Source: Diphasiastrum complanatum
Lineage: Eukaryota; Streptophyta; Lycopodiopsida; Lycopodiales; Lycopodiaceae
DNA: 64,000 bases
Assembly (NCBI GenBank): GCA_029204225.1
Contig: CM055100.1
Coordinates: forward strand, 30,256,149 to 30,320,148
Direction of reading: 5' to 3'
Positions 47,073-64,000 of the stretch are shown here, piece after piece (the first letter of the stretch is position 1; the number at the start of each line of letters is the position of its first letter). The translations under genes were made by a program, and so were the position numbers. The notes beneath the pieces were generated by a model, which saw only the letters and a list, made by a program, of their open reading frames with translations, searched no databases and was not told where the DNA came from.

Positions 47073-47668
47073 TTATGTCATCCACATAAAACAAGATAAT
47101 GGTTGCAACCGTGTAAAAAATTCATGTGAAAACCATTCTGAAAGGCAAGATTTTCCGAGTCGTTTTACGTGTTCAAAGATCATATTTGTATAAAAACTAA
47201 GAATGTCCTATATGAGATATTTACTAGGCCAAAAAGTACTATATGATTTAATTTTTGATTGAAATGTAATGTGAAATACTATGTGTTATACACTCATTTC
47301 ATCAAAATCAAGTAAATATTGATTCATTAGTCTCTTGTTGGACTTTAGTGGTTAATTGAAGAAAAAAAGAAATTAAGGAGACTAGAATATCACAAACAAT
47401 TGTACATTGTTAAGGGGGAACCAACCCACGTTTATTAGAACTAGATATGTAGGAAAACTAGCCTATAAGCAAACATGGTACTATGTGAACGATGCACAAA
47501 TTCCTTTCATTATTGAAATTGCAACTATGTGCTTGTCTTAACTTTTCAAATGAGCTTTACCACCATATAGGGTTGCTATACTCGCAATGTTCCCATGCGT
47601 AATGTAGCTTTGCCACGAGTTAAGATTGTTAAATTTGCATTTTGAAAGAGGTTATTCCTCAATTGGAT
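46301..47668. other. AT-rich intergenic DNA with a (GA)n tract
   Basis: A (GA)n run fills 46,998-47,069. The remainder has no coding signal on either strand. Confidence 0.55.
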
Positions 47669-47791
47669 TGAGGGTGCAAGCAAGGCCCCACCCTCATCCA
47701 ACGATCCATGAGTCGTGAATTATTTCATCATAATTTTTGGATCGATAACTTTGATTTGTTGGATGAGGATAGGGCCTTTTTTGCACCCTCA
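47669..47791. repeat. MITE-like element with about 35-bp terminal inverted repeats
   Basis: The left end tgagggtgcaagcaaggccc... to ctcatccaac (47,669-47,705) pairs with the right end gttggatgaggat...gcaccctca (47,757-47,791) with few mismatches. Total length 123 bp. No coding capacity. No clear target-site duplication was seen next to the ends. Confidence 0.8.
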
Positions 47792-47799
47792 GTGTATTT

Positions 47800-48950
47800 G
47801 AAGAATACACTCCTCCCAAGGAGCTTTACCACCATTTAAGGTTGCTAAATATACAACATTCTTAAGTGTAATGCACGAAAATGGATAATACTAATGCTCA
47901 ACCAAAAACAAACATTTATAGAGTCCTTGTTGTAGCTTAATTAGATCTAGCAATTGATGGAGTACTCAATCACCTAGGTTTTAATATAGTAAAAGTAAAT
48001 AGGGAGTAAGGGCACATCTACACTAAACCTAGATCGAGCAAAAATTGAGATTCTTAATGGGCTTGGCCCATCATATGATAAGTGGTCTCAAATCATGCTT
48101 AACACAATTTAAGGAATGCGAGTATGTCCTCACCGATTCTTGCATTGACCTTGGATATCTTGAGGATGTACATCTCCACGAGTTAGTGCTAATGAACATG
48201 ATGATTCTACTTGCCCAGTTTAGAAGACTAGGTTTGACTATAGATTCGATGGGGCTTAAACCCTAGGACACTATAATAGTGCAAATATTGGTCTCCTAAA
48301 GTAGACTCTAGTCAGTGGGAAGATCAAAAAAAGAAAGAGTTGGATGTAGGAATAGATGTTGCTCATAATAATACTAATGCAAATATTGTTCATATACTCA
48401 AAAAAGGTGATCCACCGCAAAGCAAGCACGATGAGTTGGGTAGAGTTGTTTATCATCGTGGTTGGGAGGGTGGCGTCTCAAACCTGGACAACTCTACTCT
48501 ACTCTACTCTACTTTGACATGAGAATATTGTTAGAGGAATGAATTGGTCTAATGAAAATGTCGTATATGTTGTAAAAGCACTCCTAGGCTTAAAGCATAG
48601 GTTAGATAATGTTGTAAAAATAACGTAATATACTCCTATAATAATGTAAGATTATGGATACCATTACAATTTAGAGACGATATATATATATATATATATA
48701 TGTACCTGGCTATAAAAATCAAAGATACTTGTCACAACATAATGAAATTATATTGTTTAAGCTTTCATGCCTTACAAGCTTCCACGATATGGGAAGCCCG
48801 ATCGAGCTCCTTCTCTCCAAACTCACCAACATCAGAAGGAGAAATCTCGGCTTTGTAGAGGCGCTGGTTTATGTATACTTTTTTACTTTCTTTTGCTCGT
48901 CTCGTCCGCATTGCTGCACTGCGCCTTGCGGCACATAGAAGTAATGGCGT
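47800..48950. other. Intergenic DNA, small Copia gag relic, (TA)n tract
   Basis: Plus-strand text at about 48,045-48,110 reads EILNGLGPSYDKW-like, a common Copia gag block, then stops. A (TA)n run lies at 48,680-48,702. The part near 48,780-48,950 would be the 3' untranslated region of the kinase locus on the minus strand. Confidence 0.4.
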
Positions 48951-48955
48951 GTTTT

Positions 48956-49716
48956 CTAACAGGTAGCTGTTTGTTCTTTGCTCTCAAGAATCGCCTTAAT
49001 TTCTTTATACACTTCGTCTATTGGTTTGTCTGCTGAAACCTGCAAAGTTATGAATCGCGGCTATATGTATTATTACTGATAAATCTTGTCACAAAGAAAA
49101 CAAAATGATGATACTATTTCTAAAAGCTGGCTGTAATTGAATTTATTGTTCTATGCTCAAAAGAATAGGCTTAAGCTGTTTATAAATCTCGTATATTGTG
49201 TTGTCTGCTCAAACCTGCAAAGTTATGAATCGCAGCTGTATTTATTATTGATTTTTTTTTACAAAATAACAAAATGATGACATCATGTTTAAAAGGTGAC
49301 TGTGTTCGAATTCCTTCTATGCTTACAAGAATAGGCTTAATCCGTGTAAACACTTCGTGTATTGTTTTATCTGCTGAAACCTGCAACTTTATGAATCGCA
49401 GCTGTTTTTATTATTGAAAAATATTCTCACAGATGAACAAAATCAGAATCTTTCTAGAAGGTGATTGTAATGCGATTTAATTCTTCTATGCTCAGAAGAG
49501 TAAGCTTAATCTGTTTACACACTTCGTTTGTTGTTTTGTCTGCTAGAATTTGCAAAGTGATGAAAGGCGGCTGTATTACTGAAAAATATTGTCACAAAAG
49601 AACAGATTGATGACATTGCATGTAAAAGGTGGCTGTAACTAATTTCGTTGTCGTATGCTTACAAGAATAGGCTTAATCTGTCTATAGACTTCGTCTGTTG
49701 TTTGGTCTGCTGAAAC
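48956..49716 (-). repeat. Array of five tandem copies of a kinase terminal exon, period about 170 bp
   Basis: Five units, each with an acceptor-like (a/t)actttgcag followed by a short reading frame, start at 49,716, about 49,549, 49,380, 49,214 and 49,039. The distal one (49,039-48,956) is the cleanest: VSADKPIDEVYKEIKAIL, then nine residues and TAG. The 49,716 copy gives VSADQTTDEVYRQIKPIL and a TAG at 49,639. The 49,380 copy is open much longer. The 49,214 copy has TGA as its second codon. The 49,549 copy has lost the acceptor G (tgcaaattctag). All would splice in phase 0 from the upstream kinase exon. Confidence 0.9.
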
Positions 49717-49897
49717 CTGCAAAGTCATGAATCCGGCTGTATTATTTCAAGTGACTTTCCACCAAGGAAGCCTGCCATGAAATTAGATGGCGAAGAGGCC
49801 TTTGTATGGCCGGCCCAATCGTGGAAATAGCACTGAATCGATTTCTTTATGTACAGGATGACCGATGCTACCCAAAATGGTAGGTTTGGACGCGTAA

Positions 49898-49942
<45 letters not shown>

Positions 49943-51622
49943 TGTGTCCAGGTGGGGACCACCTGTGACCCGCCCGGGCTATTCTTTACACCATTATAAT
50001 ATGACTCAAGAAATTTACAGAAGTCTTTATGGCTGCACTTTCAATGTTTTTGTGGCCAGCATGAATCATCTTGTGAAACACATTATACACGGCAGCATTT
50101 TAAGGGAATTGCTTACGATCTTAATAAATCTATGCCATGATAAGAAACCGTTAAAAACTGCCAAAACGTTTCCAACCAAGTTAAACTGATGAGTAAAGTT
50201 TACCTTGGTTGATATTGGTATAGCAAACTTAAGATCTTTGCTGTCTTCGGTTGATGCCATAATTATCAAACGGTCAAAAGATTGCCAAATCTATGCCAAC
50301 CAAGCCAAACTGAAAGAGTAAGCTTTGTTGATGTGGTTTTGGCAATCTTATGACCGTTGTTGTCTTCACTTGATGTCACGATTATTGAATGGCCAAAAGA
50401 TTACTGATTTGATACCTATCCAACGAAGCTAAATTGAACGAGTAAACTTTAGCTTGGTGGATATGATGCCATGATTATGAAACTGTTGAAAAGATTGCCA
50501 AATCAGTACCGATCTCATCGAGTAAAGTATAGATCTACCTCTTTAATGGCATCCGGGGCTGAATGTGCGTAGTATTTAACAACAGGCTTTGACTCAGCAA
50601 CGAAAGCTTCAAACCTTTTCTTTATAGTGTCAATGTTGTCATCTGCACGGCCTGATGACTTTCCGCGCTCAAGCAAGCGTTTCTCCATGATCTCCATAGA
50701 GCAATTTAAATAGATCACGATGTCTGGCTTACCAACCTGCATGAATGTTGCTGTTATGAAAGGTCTTTTATTCTGCTGATTATGTGACTATAGAAATTAT
50801 AACATCATCTTACAACTTGACTTATAGACCTATCCTCAGGATTGCTTGTCCTTTACAAAGTTCCTCTTCTTATTAAGTAATTTGATGAAATTTGTAGAAA
50901 CTGCAATTCACTGCATGAGGATTAGTCAGAGCAAGTTCTCCATTTTTTCACATTGAAAATACCTTTGACTCAAATTCGTAAGCTTGTTCAACTGCACGAG
51001 GAAAACCATCTATCAGGAAATGCTTGCAGCTTACTTTGTCCATTGCATCTTGAAGCAGTTTCATGGTAATTTCAAGAGGCACTAGCTTCCCTTCCTTGAC
51101 TATATACTCGCATGATTTGCCTATTTCAGACCCAGATTTTATCTCATTTCTAAGAAGATCACCTGTTGACAAATGCGTGTAACCGAAATCCCTGACCTGC
51201 ACTTCTCTTTGGACTGTCAGAATTTCAGCTTTAGATATAAAAATGTTTGACATAGGCCATTATGTCAATCAACTAAGCATTCAATTTATGCTTTCTTAAA
51301 ATCTACCAACAAAATTCGCCCTTGTGGTGTGGTGGTAGAGGGTTCTGGGTATGGGATTGACCACACATTTTTACAAACCTGCTCACGCACAGGCAGTGTC
51401 CGAGGAAAAAAAAATCTACCAATAACGGAAAAAAAAACCAAGAATTTTTGTTCATCAGCTGTTTCTTACATTCCTCAAACAATGCGACGTAACATCATAC
51501 TGGTTTACTATCTTTAGAAAAACTTCAATTGTTTGACTGATGGCATGTTGAGGATTCTGTTACTAGGATATGTCAACCTACTATGAGCTCGCACTGGGTT
51601 CCTTTGCCAGATCCTGGTCCAC
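48956..51622 (-). CDS. Adenylate kinase (AK1-type NMP kinase), core B
   Basis: This core phosphorylates a nucleoside monophosphate with ATP, cytosolic or membrane-associated. Exons on the minus strand: 51,622-51,582 (41 nt, P-loop GPGSGKGTQCELI), 51,196-50,963 (HLSTGDLLRNE, FLIDGFPRAVEQ), 50,736-50,539 (LERGKSSGRADDN, the LID) and one of five alternative last exons (48,956-49,716). All borders are GT-AG, and the phases fit (the 41-nt exon needs a preceding single G). Walker A Lys, the NMP-binding Asp-Leu-Leu-Arg, Gly-Phe-Pro-Arg and the LID Arg/Asp residues are all present. The Gln after GFPRAVE occupies the adenine-contact position of adenylate kinases; UMP-CMP kinases usually have Asn. No own first exons were found up to 53,474, so it probably uses the exons at 59.0 and 57.9 kb. 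Confidence 0.85.
49740..50520. other. Intron before the terminal exon array, with TC/TG microsatellite
   Basis: Lies between kinase B exon 4 and the terminal exon array. (TC)n at 49,899-49,925 passes into (TG)n to about 49,947. A loosely repeated gccaaat.agtaccaa(c)..gaa..taaactt motif recurs about every 100-130 bp between about 50,170 and 50,520. Confidence 0.5.
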
Positions 51623-53474
51623 CTGCAAAAGGGAATCTTTTGCTGGTTAGAGATGCAAACCATTGTGTTGGGAGGCTAACAAAAGTCAAAAATAGTCTTT
51701 ATCTACCATGCTAGTTCTAACATGAGGTCATAAACAGGTGTACAAAACCACTTCTCGGAACTTCCATTATAAACTCTGAATAATGAAGCCATGGATTATC
51801 TGCCTACAACTCAATAAAGACAGTTTTATTCTAAATGAAAGCTAACATGAAGTTTTGTTATACATGTGAAGTTGTGGACATACATTACATTCAGGCCTAT
51901 TTGACATCATGGGTCTAGAACCTATCCTACTTGGCTGGAGCCTTGGACTAGTGACTATGTTTATCTGTAGGGCAGAGATTACTTTACTCGTAAGGTGACA
52001 GGCCTCTATTGGGGTGGGGTGCATTGTTTTGGATAGGGTTGCTTGTGTCACACGGCCTCTTCGTTTTCCATGCTAGCATTTTAGCCCTGATTTCATTAGA
52101 GTATAATTAGGAAGCAAAGGCATTCATTCAGTAGCTTATGTTTAGTTTTTCGTAGGAGGGTTTGTTGTAGGGTATCATGATCAATTATTGATTGACATTG
52201 GTATTCTTTTAGTATTGTTAGTTGGAGGATGCTACTTACTTCGCCTTTTATGGTCTAATGTTCTTACGTGATGCCATATCCATGCATTGTATTCATAACT
52301 TGGTACAAATCACTTTTCTAGCTCTTAAACTGGATGCTAGATTTTTTAGTTTTCAAATTCTTTTGTTTTGGGGGCAAAATGATTTTTGTTTTTTTGGCTC
52401 TAGCATTCTCTACAATAGTAAGACTTCCATTTTGTTCAGATCGTTGAGTTAATGGGCACCCAACGATATGTGAATTTTCATTATTGTGTCATAGAAGGTA
52501 GGGCATTATAAATTGCCCTTTTGTTAGTTTCCGATAATTTTGCCACTTCCATGCTCTTTTGTACACTTATGTGGAAGTTTTATATCACATGTTTTCCTAC
52601 AATGGAGCGCTCCTAATGAATCTAACAGATTTTAGTGTTGATATGTAGAAGTTCAGTCTTTAAATTCAAGGTTTCATTGTTTTGTCCAGTTCTGGAAATG
52701 TTTGAATCATGGTATTTCCTACATTGTTGCAACTTGCACCTTATAGTTTGTGAATGTGATTCCTTGAAGTTAACTTTTTTATAAAGATCTTCATATCGCT
52801 TCCATTTTCTACAAGATAGAGCTTTTATTACACTTCGGAAATTTTGATTTGGAATTCAAGAAGACCACTTATTGAGATTTCCACCACCTCAAGTTTTCTT
52901 CTGGGTTCTAAAATTTTATCTTCTTTGTACTTTTTATCACATTTGCTTGCTTTTGGGATCATCTTTCTATAGCGGGTTGCTTCTATTGCATGTACTATAA
53001 TTCCATTTTTAGGGTTTTGTTACTTTATATTTTCTTCCAGTTATTGGTTGTGTTGTGACTTCTCTAAGTAGGATATATATTTGGCAGGACCATGTATTTT
53101 GCTTACATAGGCTATCACGAAGTCATTTCCTCACTTTGTTAGCCCAACACACATTTCATGTGCATAAATCTTTTCTCTTTGGAGGCAATGAATTGCTTGG
53201 AATAGCTTCAACAATAATGGAGTGGACACAATTGGATGAGTTGTGGAGCAAGTGTCATACAACATAAAGATGTGTTTAGGGACCACCAAATATTTCAAAT
53301 GAGGTAGAGGATTCTCTAGATGCCTCACACAATGTTCTAGTTGTAGTATAGGCTTTTGTGACTGAGACAAGTCACATACATTATATGTGAGAGATCTGTA
53401 GATGAAATAAATGTCCATTTGGGTTCTCTTGACAACATTACAGCTTGCAAAATGTTGCCCTAATAATTTCTCAA
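51623..53474. other. Spacer between kinase cores
   Basis: T-rich on the plus strand. I looked on the minus strand for a short exon ending in an IIFVLG-type block that could give core B its own N-terminus, and found none. Probably largely inserted DNA. A cttgtggtgtggtggtaga word at about 51,321 is weakly tRNA-like. Confidence 0.45.
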
Positions 53475-59036
<5,562 letters not shown>

Positions 59037-59039
59037 TAT

Positions 59040-59655
59040 CTTATCTAAAATCACAGCCTGGTATTCTTCCTTTCCTTTTAGAGCATCGCTAGTTTTTCAT
59101 TGTGTAGCTTCTCTGTCCTACTCGTAGAAATCTTTCATTGTATCATTTTTTCAGTCTCAAAATCTAGTTAAATGAGGAAGGACCACCCATCAGGTGAGAC
59201 AGATCCTGTAAATTTTAACTTCACTTCTCATTGCACTTCTTAAGACGTTTCTCGCAATGTTTCGTGCCAGGCAAACTATTGAATTGGCGTAAGGAATTTT
59301 GCTCACTGGGCCCGTCTTAATTGCATTTATAGATGCTGTCTTCGTGCTTACGGTTCTCTGTCCTTATTTTAATTGAATCGTTCATCGTTATCCCTACCAA
59401 AATGGAATCAGAATAATCAATTGTGCTTTTGGTACGCAAATTGGCTGGCATGCATTGATCGACCCACTCGAACGCGCGTTCGCGAGGGCGAGCGAGAGAG
59501 AGAGAGAGAGAGTTTTGGTGGTGCATAAGGTATAGCGCCTCTTGGAATCGTTCGTGGCCTGGAACCAGTATCTCAAAGAAATGAGAATGTTTGCACGCGT
59601 TTCACTCGGTCACGTCAAGTGCACATTGCTAGTCCAAGTTAAATGAGAGAGTGAC
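59040..59655 (-). promoter_or_regulatory. Candidate leader and promoter of the kinase locus
   Basis: Upstream of the minus-strand start at 59,036. A (GA)n run at 59,490-59,511 reads as CT-rich on the transcribed strand, as is common in plant core promoters and 5' leaders, and adjoins a CpG-rich patch (cgcgttcgcgagggcgagcg) at 59,473-59,492. No convincing TATA box was found. The promoter call rests on position and composition only. Confidence 0.35.
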
Positions 59656-59659
59656 ATTT

Positions 59660-60165
59660 GTCATTCTAAGTTAAGTGATAAAGTGAAATGGGTGCAAATT
59701 TGGACCTCACAATGGACGATTTTGTTAGGGTCTTTGGGAGTAGTGTATTCTGCACTGCCACTGTCGTGGTAGCCCTGTCGCTTGTGACAGCCTGGGGACA
59801 GCTTTGGCCCCGACCCAATAAAGCGACTGACATGTGGAGTCCGGGCAGGGGACAAAACAGCTTGTCAGGTGGGCGTACGAGCACTGGGACCACACTGGCG
59901 CTGGCGCCATGGCGCCGGGACCACACGCTGGTGCCGGGCACCAGGCCTATGCACAGGCTAGGCACCTCCATCCTCATATGCCACGTGGAGAAAAGGTCGG
60001 GCAAGGCGGGTAGCAACAGGGCGGCACCTGGGACGTGTGTCGGGAGCCGAAAAGGGTCGGGGCCAAACCCCGACGTGCTAATAAGATACGAGGGTTGTGG
60101 CAGTGTTGGGGCCCTTCCATCCAGCTATAGAAGGGCAAAGAGAGATGGGGGAGCAAAGAGGGGGT
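59660..60165. other. GC-rich repeat-like DNA
   Basis: A 180-codon plus-strand frame (59,688-60,227) and several minus frames overlap here. None resembles a protein and all track GC-rich composition. It is probably one repeat unit with the tandem array that follows, perhaps LTR sequence with a ctatagaa box at 60,125. Confidence 0.4.
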
Positions 60166-60170
60166 GGTGG

Positions 60171-60446
60171 AGGAGAACCCACCACCACCCTTGGATGGTA
60201 TCTGCACTATCATTGGCATGCCAGTGATGGCGTGGAATACACTGATCCGGGTCTTTGCACGAGGCTCCATCCATACATCCCCACTTAATCTTCCCGTGAG
60301 TGGTGAGTGGAGGAGAACCCACCACCACCCTTGGATGGCGTCTGCACCATCATTGGCATGCCAGTGATGGTGTGGAATACACTGATCCGGGTCTTTGCAC
60401 GAGGCTCCATCCATACATCCCCACTTAATCTTCCCGTGAGTGGTGT
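60171..60446. repeat. Two-copy tandem repeat, unit 140 bp
   Basis: aggagaacccaccaccaccc occurs at 60,171 and 60,311. The units are nearly identical through to cttcccgtgagtggtg, with about three substitutions. A degenerate third start (cttcctatgagtggtgagt) lies at about 60,490. The high identity indicates a recent duplication. Confidence 0.93.
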
Positions 60447-62280
60447 ATCGTGCTTAAGTTGGGGCTCCAACACCTAAGTTTGATTCTTATCTTCCTATGA
60501 GTGGTGAGTTGGTGCTTGGAAATTTCTTAAAGAATAATAACATGCCAAGCCTAAAATATTTTGAGAGCAAATTATTACCGAGGTGGGCCAAACCCCATAA
60601 GTGTTTATAAGAAATGCTAAAGACCTAATTATGCCTTTTGATCTTTGGCTAGAATGGAAAGCACATGTAGCATCATTAACAATGTGGAAATCTTGCATCT
60701 ACTACACAGAAGATGTAAACTCAATAAGAACTTGTCAAAAACACTTATGTAAGTTAATTTACTGTTCCAGTCTGTACATATCAGCCGTAGAACAACAACA
60801 CTCACACGGGGAACTCATACATATAAGAAAAATAGCATTCTATACACAAGAATCCACTATATCATCACCAAAATGCAAAAATGGATGCAGAAACCCAAAG
60901 AGATATCTTCCATAAGAATGAACGAGAGAAGAATGAGAGAGATGAAATGCTCCCACGCTTGTAGCCTATTTATAGTAGCCCTTTGCCCTATTTGGATGCT
61001 CTTACTCAAGCTTATCAACTTATGGAAAGTTTTGTTGGTGTCAAGCAAAACACAAATGTATTTGTTGACATCAGCAATCTGCCTCCCCCTCATTTCCTAT
61101 GTGGCGATCCCAGGCAGTCCTTTCTTGGCATGTAGGCGCTCGTCCTTTTTCTATAAAGGAGGAGGCACGTACAAAATTAGATAATTATTCAACACCAGAA
61201 ATCTTTGTACTCTGATTTGGTTTTTACATTTGATGTGACTCTTTGTTTCAGCAACGCTCCTGTTTCTTGGTTCTCTCTTTGCAATTGCATGGACATAATG
61301 TAGGTAATATCAGCAGGCTACAGTGTTCTATCTCTCTCTGCGTGTGCTCTCTTAGTTTCAAGCAGGTGCTCTCCTCACATAACCCAACAAGTTCTAGATC
61401 TTTTCCAAACCCTAGATCTAAAATGACTAGATTCAATGCACATGAATAAACCAATTACAATAGGTCTATATGCGATCTTATCAACATGCCTAAGTTGTCA
61501 AAAATAGTAAATTCACTATTCTTAGGCCTTATTAACTTTGTAAACTCTATCTCTAAGTTTAAAATGCATATTGGCCTCAAAATGGCCAAATAAACCGAAC
61601 ATGAAAAATCTTAAACTACTTGATAATTTTTCACATATACTTCATTGGAAAAATGCCTTGATGAAATTCGGCATTCACGCACAAAACATCATAGAGGATT
61701 ATTTCACACAATTAGATGGTAAGTGCAAGAAGGCCAAAATAGCAATGTAATTGGTTAGTAGACTAAAAATTGGAACCATACCCTACATTATTGAGATTAT
61801 GTTAACATCCATGTGGTGACCAATATATACGCTCTTGATTAACCTATAGTGCGAGGTGCTCTTCCCAATTGTTTAAGTCCTCTCTCATAAGCGTTGGGCG
61901 ACCTAGGGACCAATTATCACTTCAAAAGAACATGTGCCTCCTTATTGGCCACCCTCAATCTGAAAGCAAAATACAACTAGCCACTTGGAGCAAGTGAGTT
62001 TTAGGCCTTTCATTTGTCGTTCACCATTTGAAATGAATCTGAAATGTAAGGTTCTAAGGTAGTGACTAGACCTTTATTTGATTGTCAATTGGGCAAGAAT
62101 GTAAGTTCAACATTTCTTGATATCTCGTGGTGTCATGAGCTGGGCCATCATGCCTTGTTGTATTAGTTAGTGATAACGAGAATGGGTGTGCTACTAGAAG
62201 TAACATAAATGGCTTACAATATGGAGAGATAGATGTTGTGTGATCTCAATAACTATCTTGACTCCAAGCTTCAAGTCAAG
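60447..62280. other. Unassigned DNA with a minus-strand TATA box
   Basis: On the minus strand ctataaataggct (60,964-60,976) is a strong TATA box followed about 30-70 bp later by C/T-rich DNA, so this may be part of an LTR on that strand. Plus-strand frames at 60,601 and 60,873 are not recognisable. 61,450-62,280 is AT-rich and empty. Confidence 0.35.
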
Positions 62281-62549
<269 letters not shown>

Positions 62550-63435
62550 GAGACTGCAGGCAGAAGAAATGATGATTCATGATAGATCGTTTATGATACT
62601 TTGTGTAAATAAAAGGCCCTAATTGTATTATATACAACTTGTACAAGTCCACAAGGGAAAACTCGCACCATAGAGCTTAAATTGGAAGGATCCCAATTTT
62701 AAAAAATCCAAGTAGCTACCTATCCCATGTCATATTCCATAATCTCTCATATTCTTGTCCCATTGTAAAAAATAAAATTGTAAACATCCATTGTAAGAAA
62801 AATGGCTTGGTCATCAGCCTATTTTGTAAAGGGTACATAGTAGGTTTACTAGCTTGAAGTGAGATGCTTATATTTGGCATAGGTGTATTGGGTTATATTT
62901 AGAGGTTGCTAAGTTGACTTCCTAAAATGTACGTCCAAAGAGATGCATGTTGTATGGGACACTTGGTCAAATACATGAGTGAGTATAGTTTGACACTTTC
63001 AACAAAGCTTGGGAGGAGACTTGCAACAATGTTTTCTTAGGGTTTTACCTTCGTATTTTGTAAAGAGATTAGTAAGGTGAAAGCTTTCGGTGTTATCTTG
63101 TGTATTTCAGTTGTGGATTGTGATGGTTGGTAGTAGTGTGGAGATTTGCCTACCAGATGTCCACGTGCTTAAGGCTTATGTTATTTGGAGTTCCAATGCT
63201 TAATTTTCAGCCAAGATTGAGAGCTAGTGCCCTATTTTTGGAGCTCTACTTTGCTACTCGAACTATCAAAATCACAGGTGTCTTTTGGTGGATCGATGAT
63301 CTTTACGACCTCCTAGGTTGATGACACTCTCTTTCTAGTGTCAGTCTTGTTTCTATCCTCATTTGTCTCTTGCTAAATTTTGATAAATTGTTGCTTCTAA
63401 GTGGCTAGTGGTCTTCTAGAGGTAGTTCACTATAG
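62550..63435. other. AT-rich DNA, no gene seen
   Basis: No coding signal. The short plus frame at 63,127 is not recognisable. Confidence 0.5.
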
Positions 63436-63437
63436 AT

Positions 63438-63939
63438 CTAGGCCAATGGGCCAAAATATTTGGTGACACTTAGCTCTTTAGCACTTGTCACATCATTGGC
63501 TAGGAATTGTGGCCCAAGAGTAAATGCAATGCTTTTGCCAATCATCACACCCACCCTATTTGGGGCCTCTCTATGACATGATAGCCATCTCTCCTCTGTG
63601 TATTCATTGATCACCCACTCTTTCATCCAAAGTTGATCTTTGTTGCAAAATCTTTTCTCCTTTTGTTTGTAACTTCTTCACAACAAACTTCTTATTGGAA
63701 ACTATCAATGTGCAAGACATTGTCCACTTCCTATGTGTTTTCACATGTCCCCTACTTGGTTTTGTCTCATGCCATATAATTGATTCAAATAATTTAGCTC
63801 TAGTTAGGAACAATGGAACCACGTCAAAGGCAAAGCTATTCTGATCCACCCAGCCAATGCACTCTTTTATAGAATGCCCCTCCTCGCCCAGGGTGAGTTT
63901 GCACGGGAGCGATAGGTGGTAGTTACTGCCAACACCCAC
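63438..63939 (-). pseudogene. Unrecognised ORF with a frameshift
   Basis: Minus-strand frame 63,939-63,604 has protein-like composition (FAFDVVPLFLTRAKLFESII, WHETKPSRGHVKTHRKWTMS) and overlaps a second frame, 63,626-63,438, that carries on plausibly (WMKEWVINEYTEERWLSC). One small shift near 63,620 would join them into about 165 residues. I do not recognise the family. It may be a host gene remnant or a transposon ORF. The window ends 61 bp further on. Confidence 0.35.
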
Positions 63940-64000
63940 TGTTCATGCTGCATGCATTAGATTACTGTTGCATGTGGGGTCCCAGTCCATCACTGAAGGA

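Noticed and set aside
51321-51412. Second SINE-like element
   Set aside because: A weak A-box-like word only; no B box at the right distance.
59688-60227. 180-codon plus-strand ORF
   Set aside because: GC-rich repeat DNA with open frames on both strands, no domain, and partly made of the 140-bp tandem repeat.

Overview
This is nuclear DNA from a plant, almost certainly a seed plant and probably an angiosperm. The evidence is GT-AG introns from about 100 bp to nearly 8 kb, a chloroplast-targeted membrane protein, Ty3/Gypsy, Ty1/Copia, LINE and hAT elements of plant type, and very abundant (GA)n/(TC)n microsatellites. I cannot name the species. Most of the window is decayed, nested transposon debris. 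Only a few loci look like host genes.

Layout. 0.2-4.1 kb: a multi-exon hAT transposase (BED finger, DUF659-like core, hATC domain, AT-hook tail) with at least one frameshift, preceded by GC-rich palindromes. 5.1-9.2 kb: broken Gypsy and Copia pol pieces. 10.7 kb (minus): a lone first exon of a HAD phosphatase with a perfect active-site motif, too short to show up as a long open frame. 13.5-19.6 kb: a minus-strand Gypsy polyprotein followed directly by a plus-strand Copia integrase piece. 20-25 kb: unrecognised ORFs, including a spliced one with a methyltransferase-like glycine loop, tandem repeats, and a Copia fragment.

27.4-38.2 kb (plus): a host gene for a chloroplast-targeted multi-pass membrane protein. 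Its 7.7-kb second intron carries hAT, LINE and Gypsy fragments. A 118-bp foldback lies upstream of its start codon, and a longer hairpin lies just after exon 3. 40-48 kb: more Copia and Gypsy debris, a tRNA-like SINE and a MITE-like inverted repeat.

49.0-59.0 kb (minus) is the most interesting part: an AK1-type nucleoside monophosphate kinase locus. One N-terminal unit (an MGCGPS acylation signal in exon 1, then a short exon ending at the P-loop) is followed by two complete kinase cores, A then B, in tandem. Core A has a terminal exon that reads through a GA microsatellite as a long Ser-Leu repeat. Core B is followed by five tandem copies of a terminal exon with a period of about 170 bp. Splice phases allow either core to join the shared N-terminus and either core to join several alternative C-termini. 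I infer a combinatorial locus. Transcript data would settle it.

59.5-64 kb holds tandem repeats, LTR-like DNA, a 270-bp composite microsatellite and one unrecognised frameshifted ORF. I found no tRNA or rRNA genes, CRISPR arrays or organelle genes.
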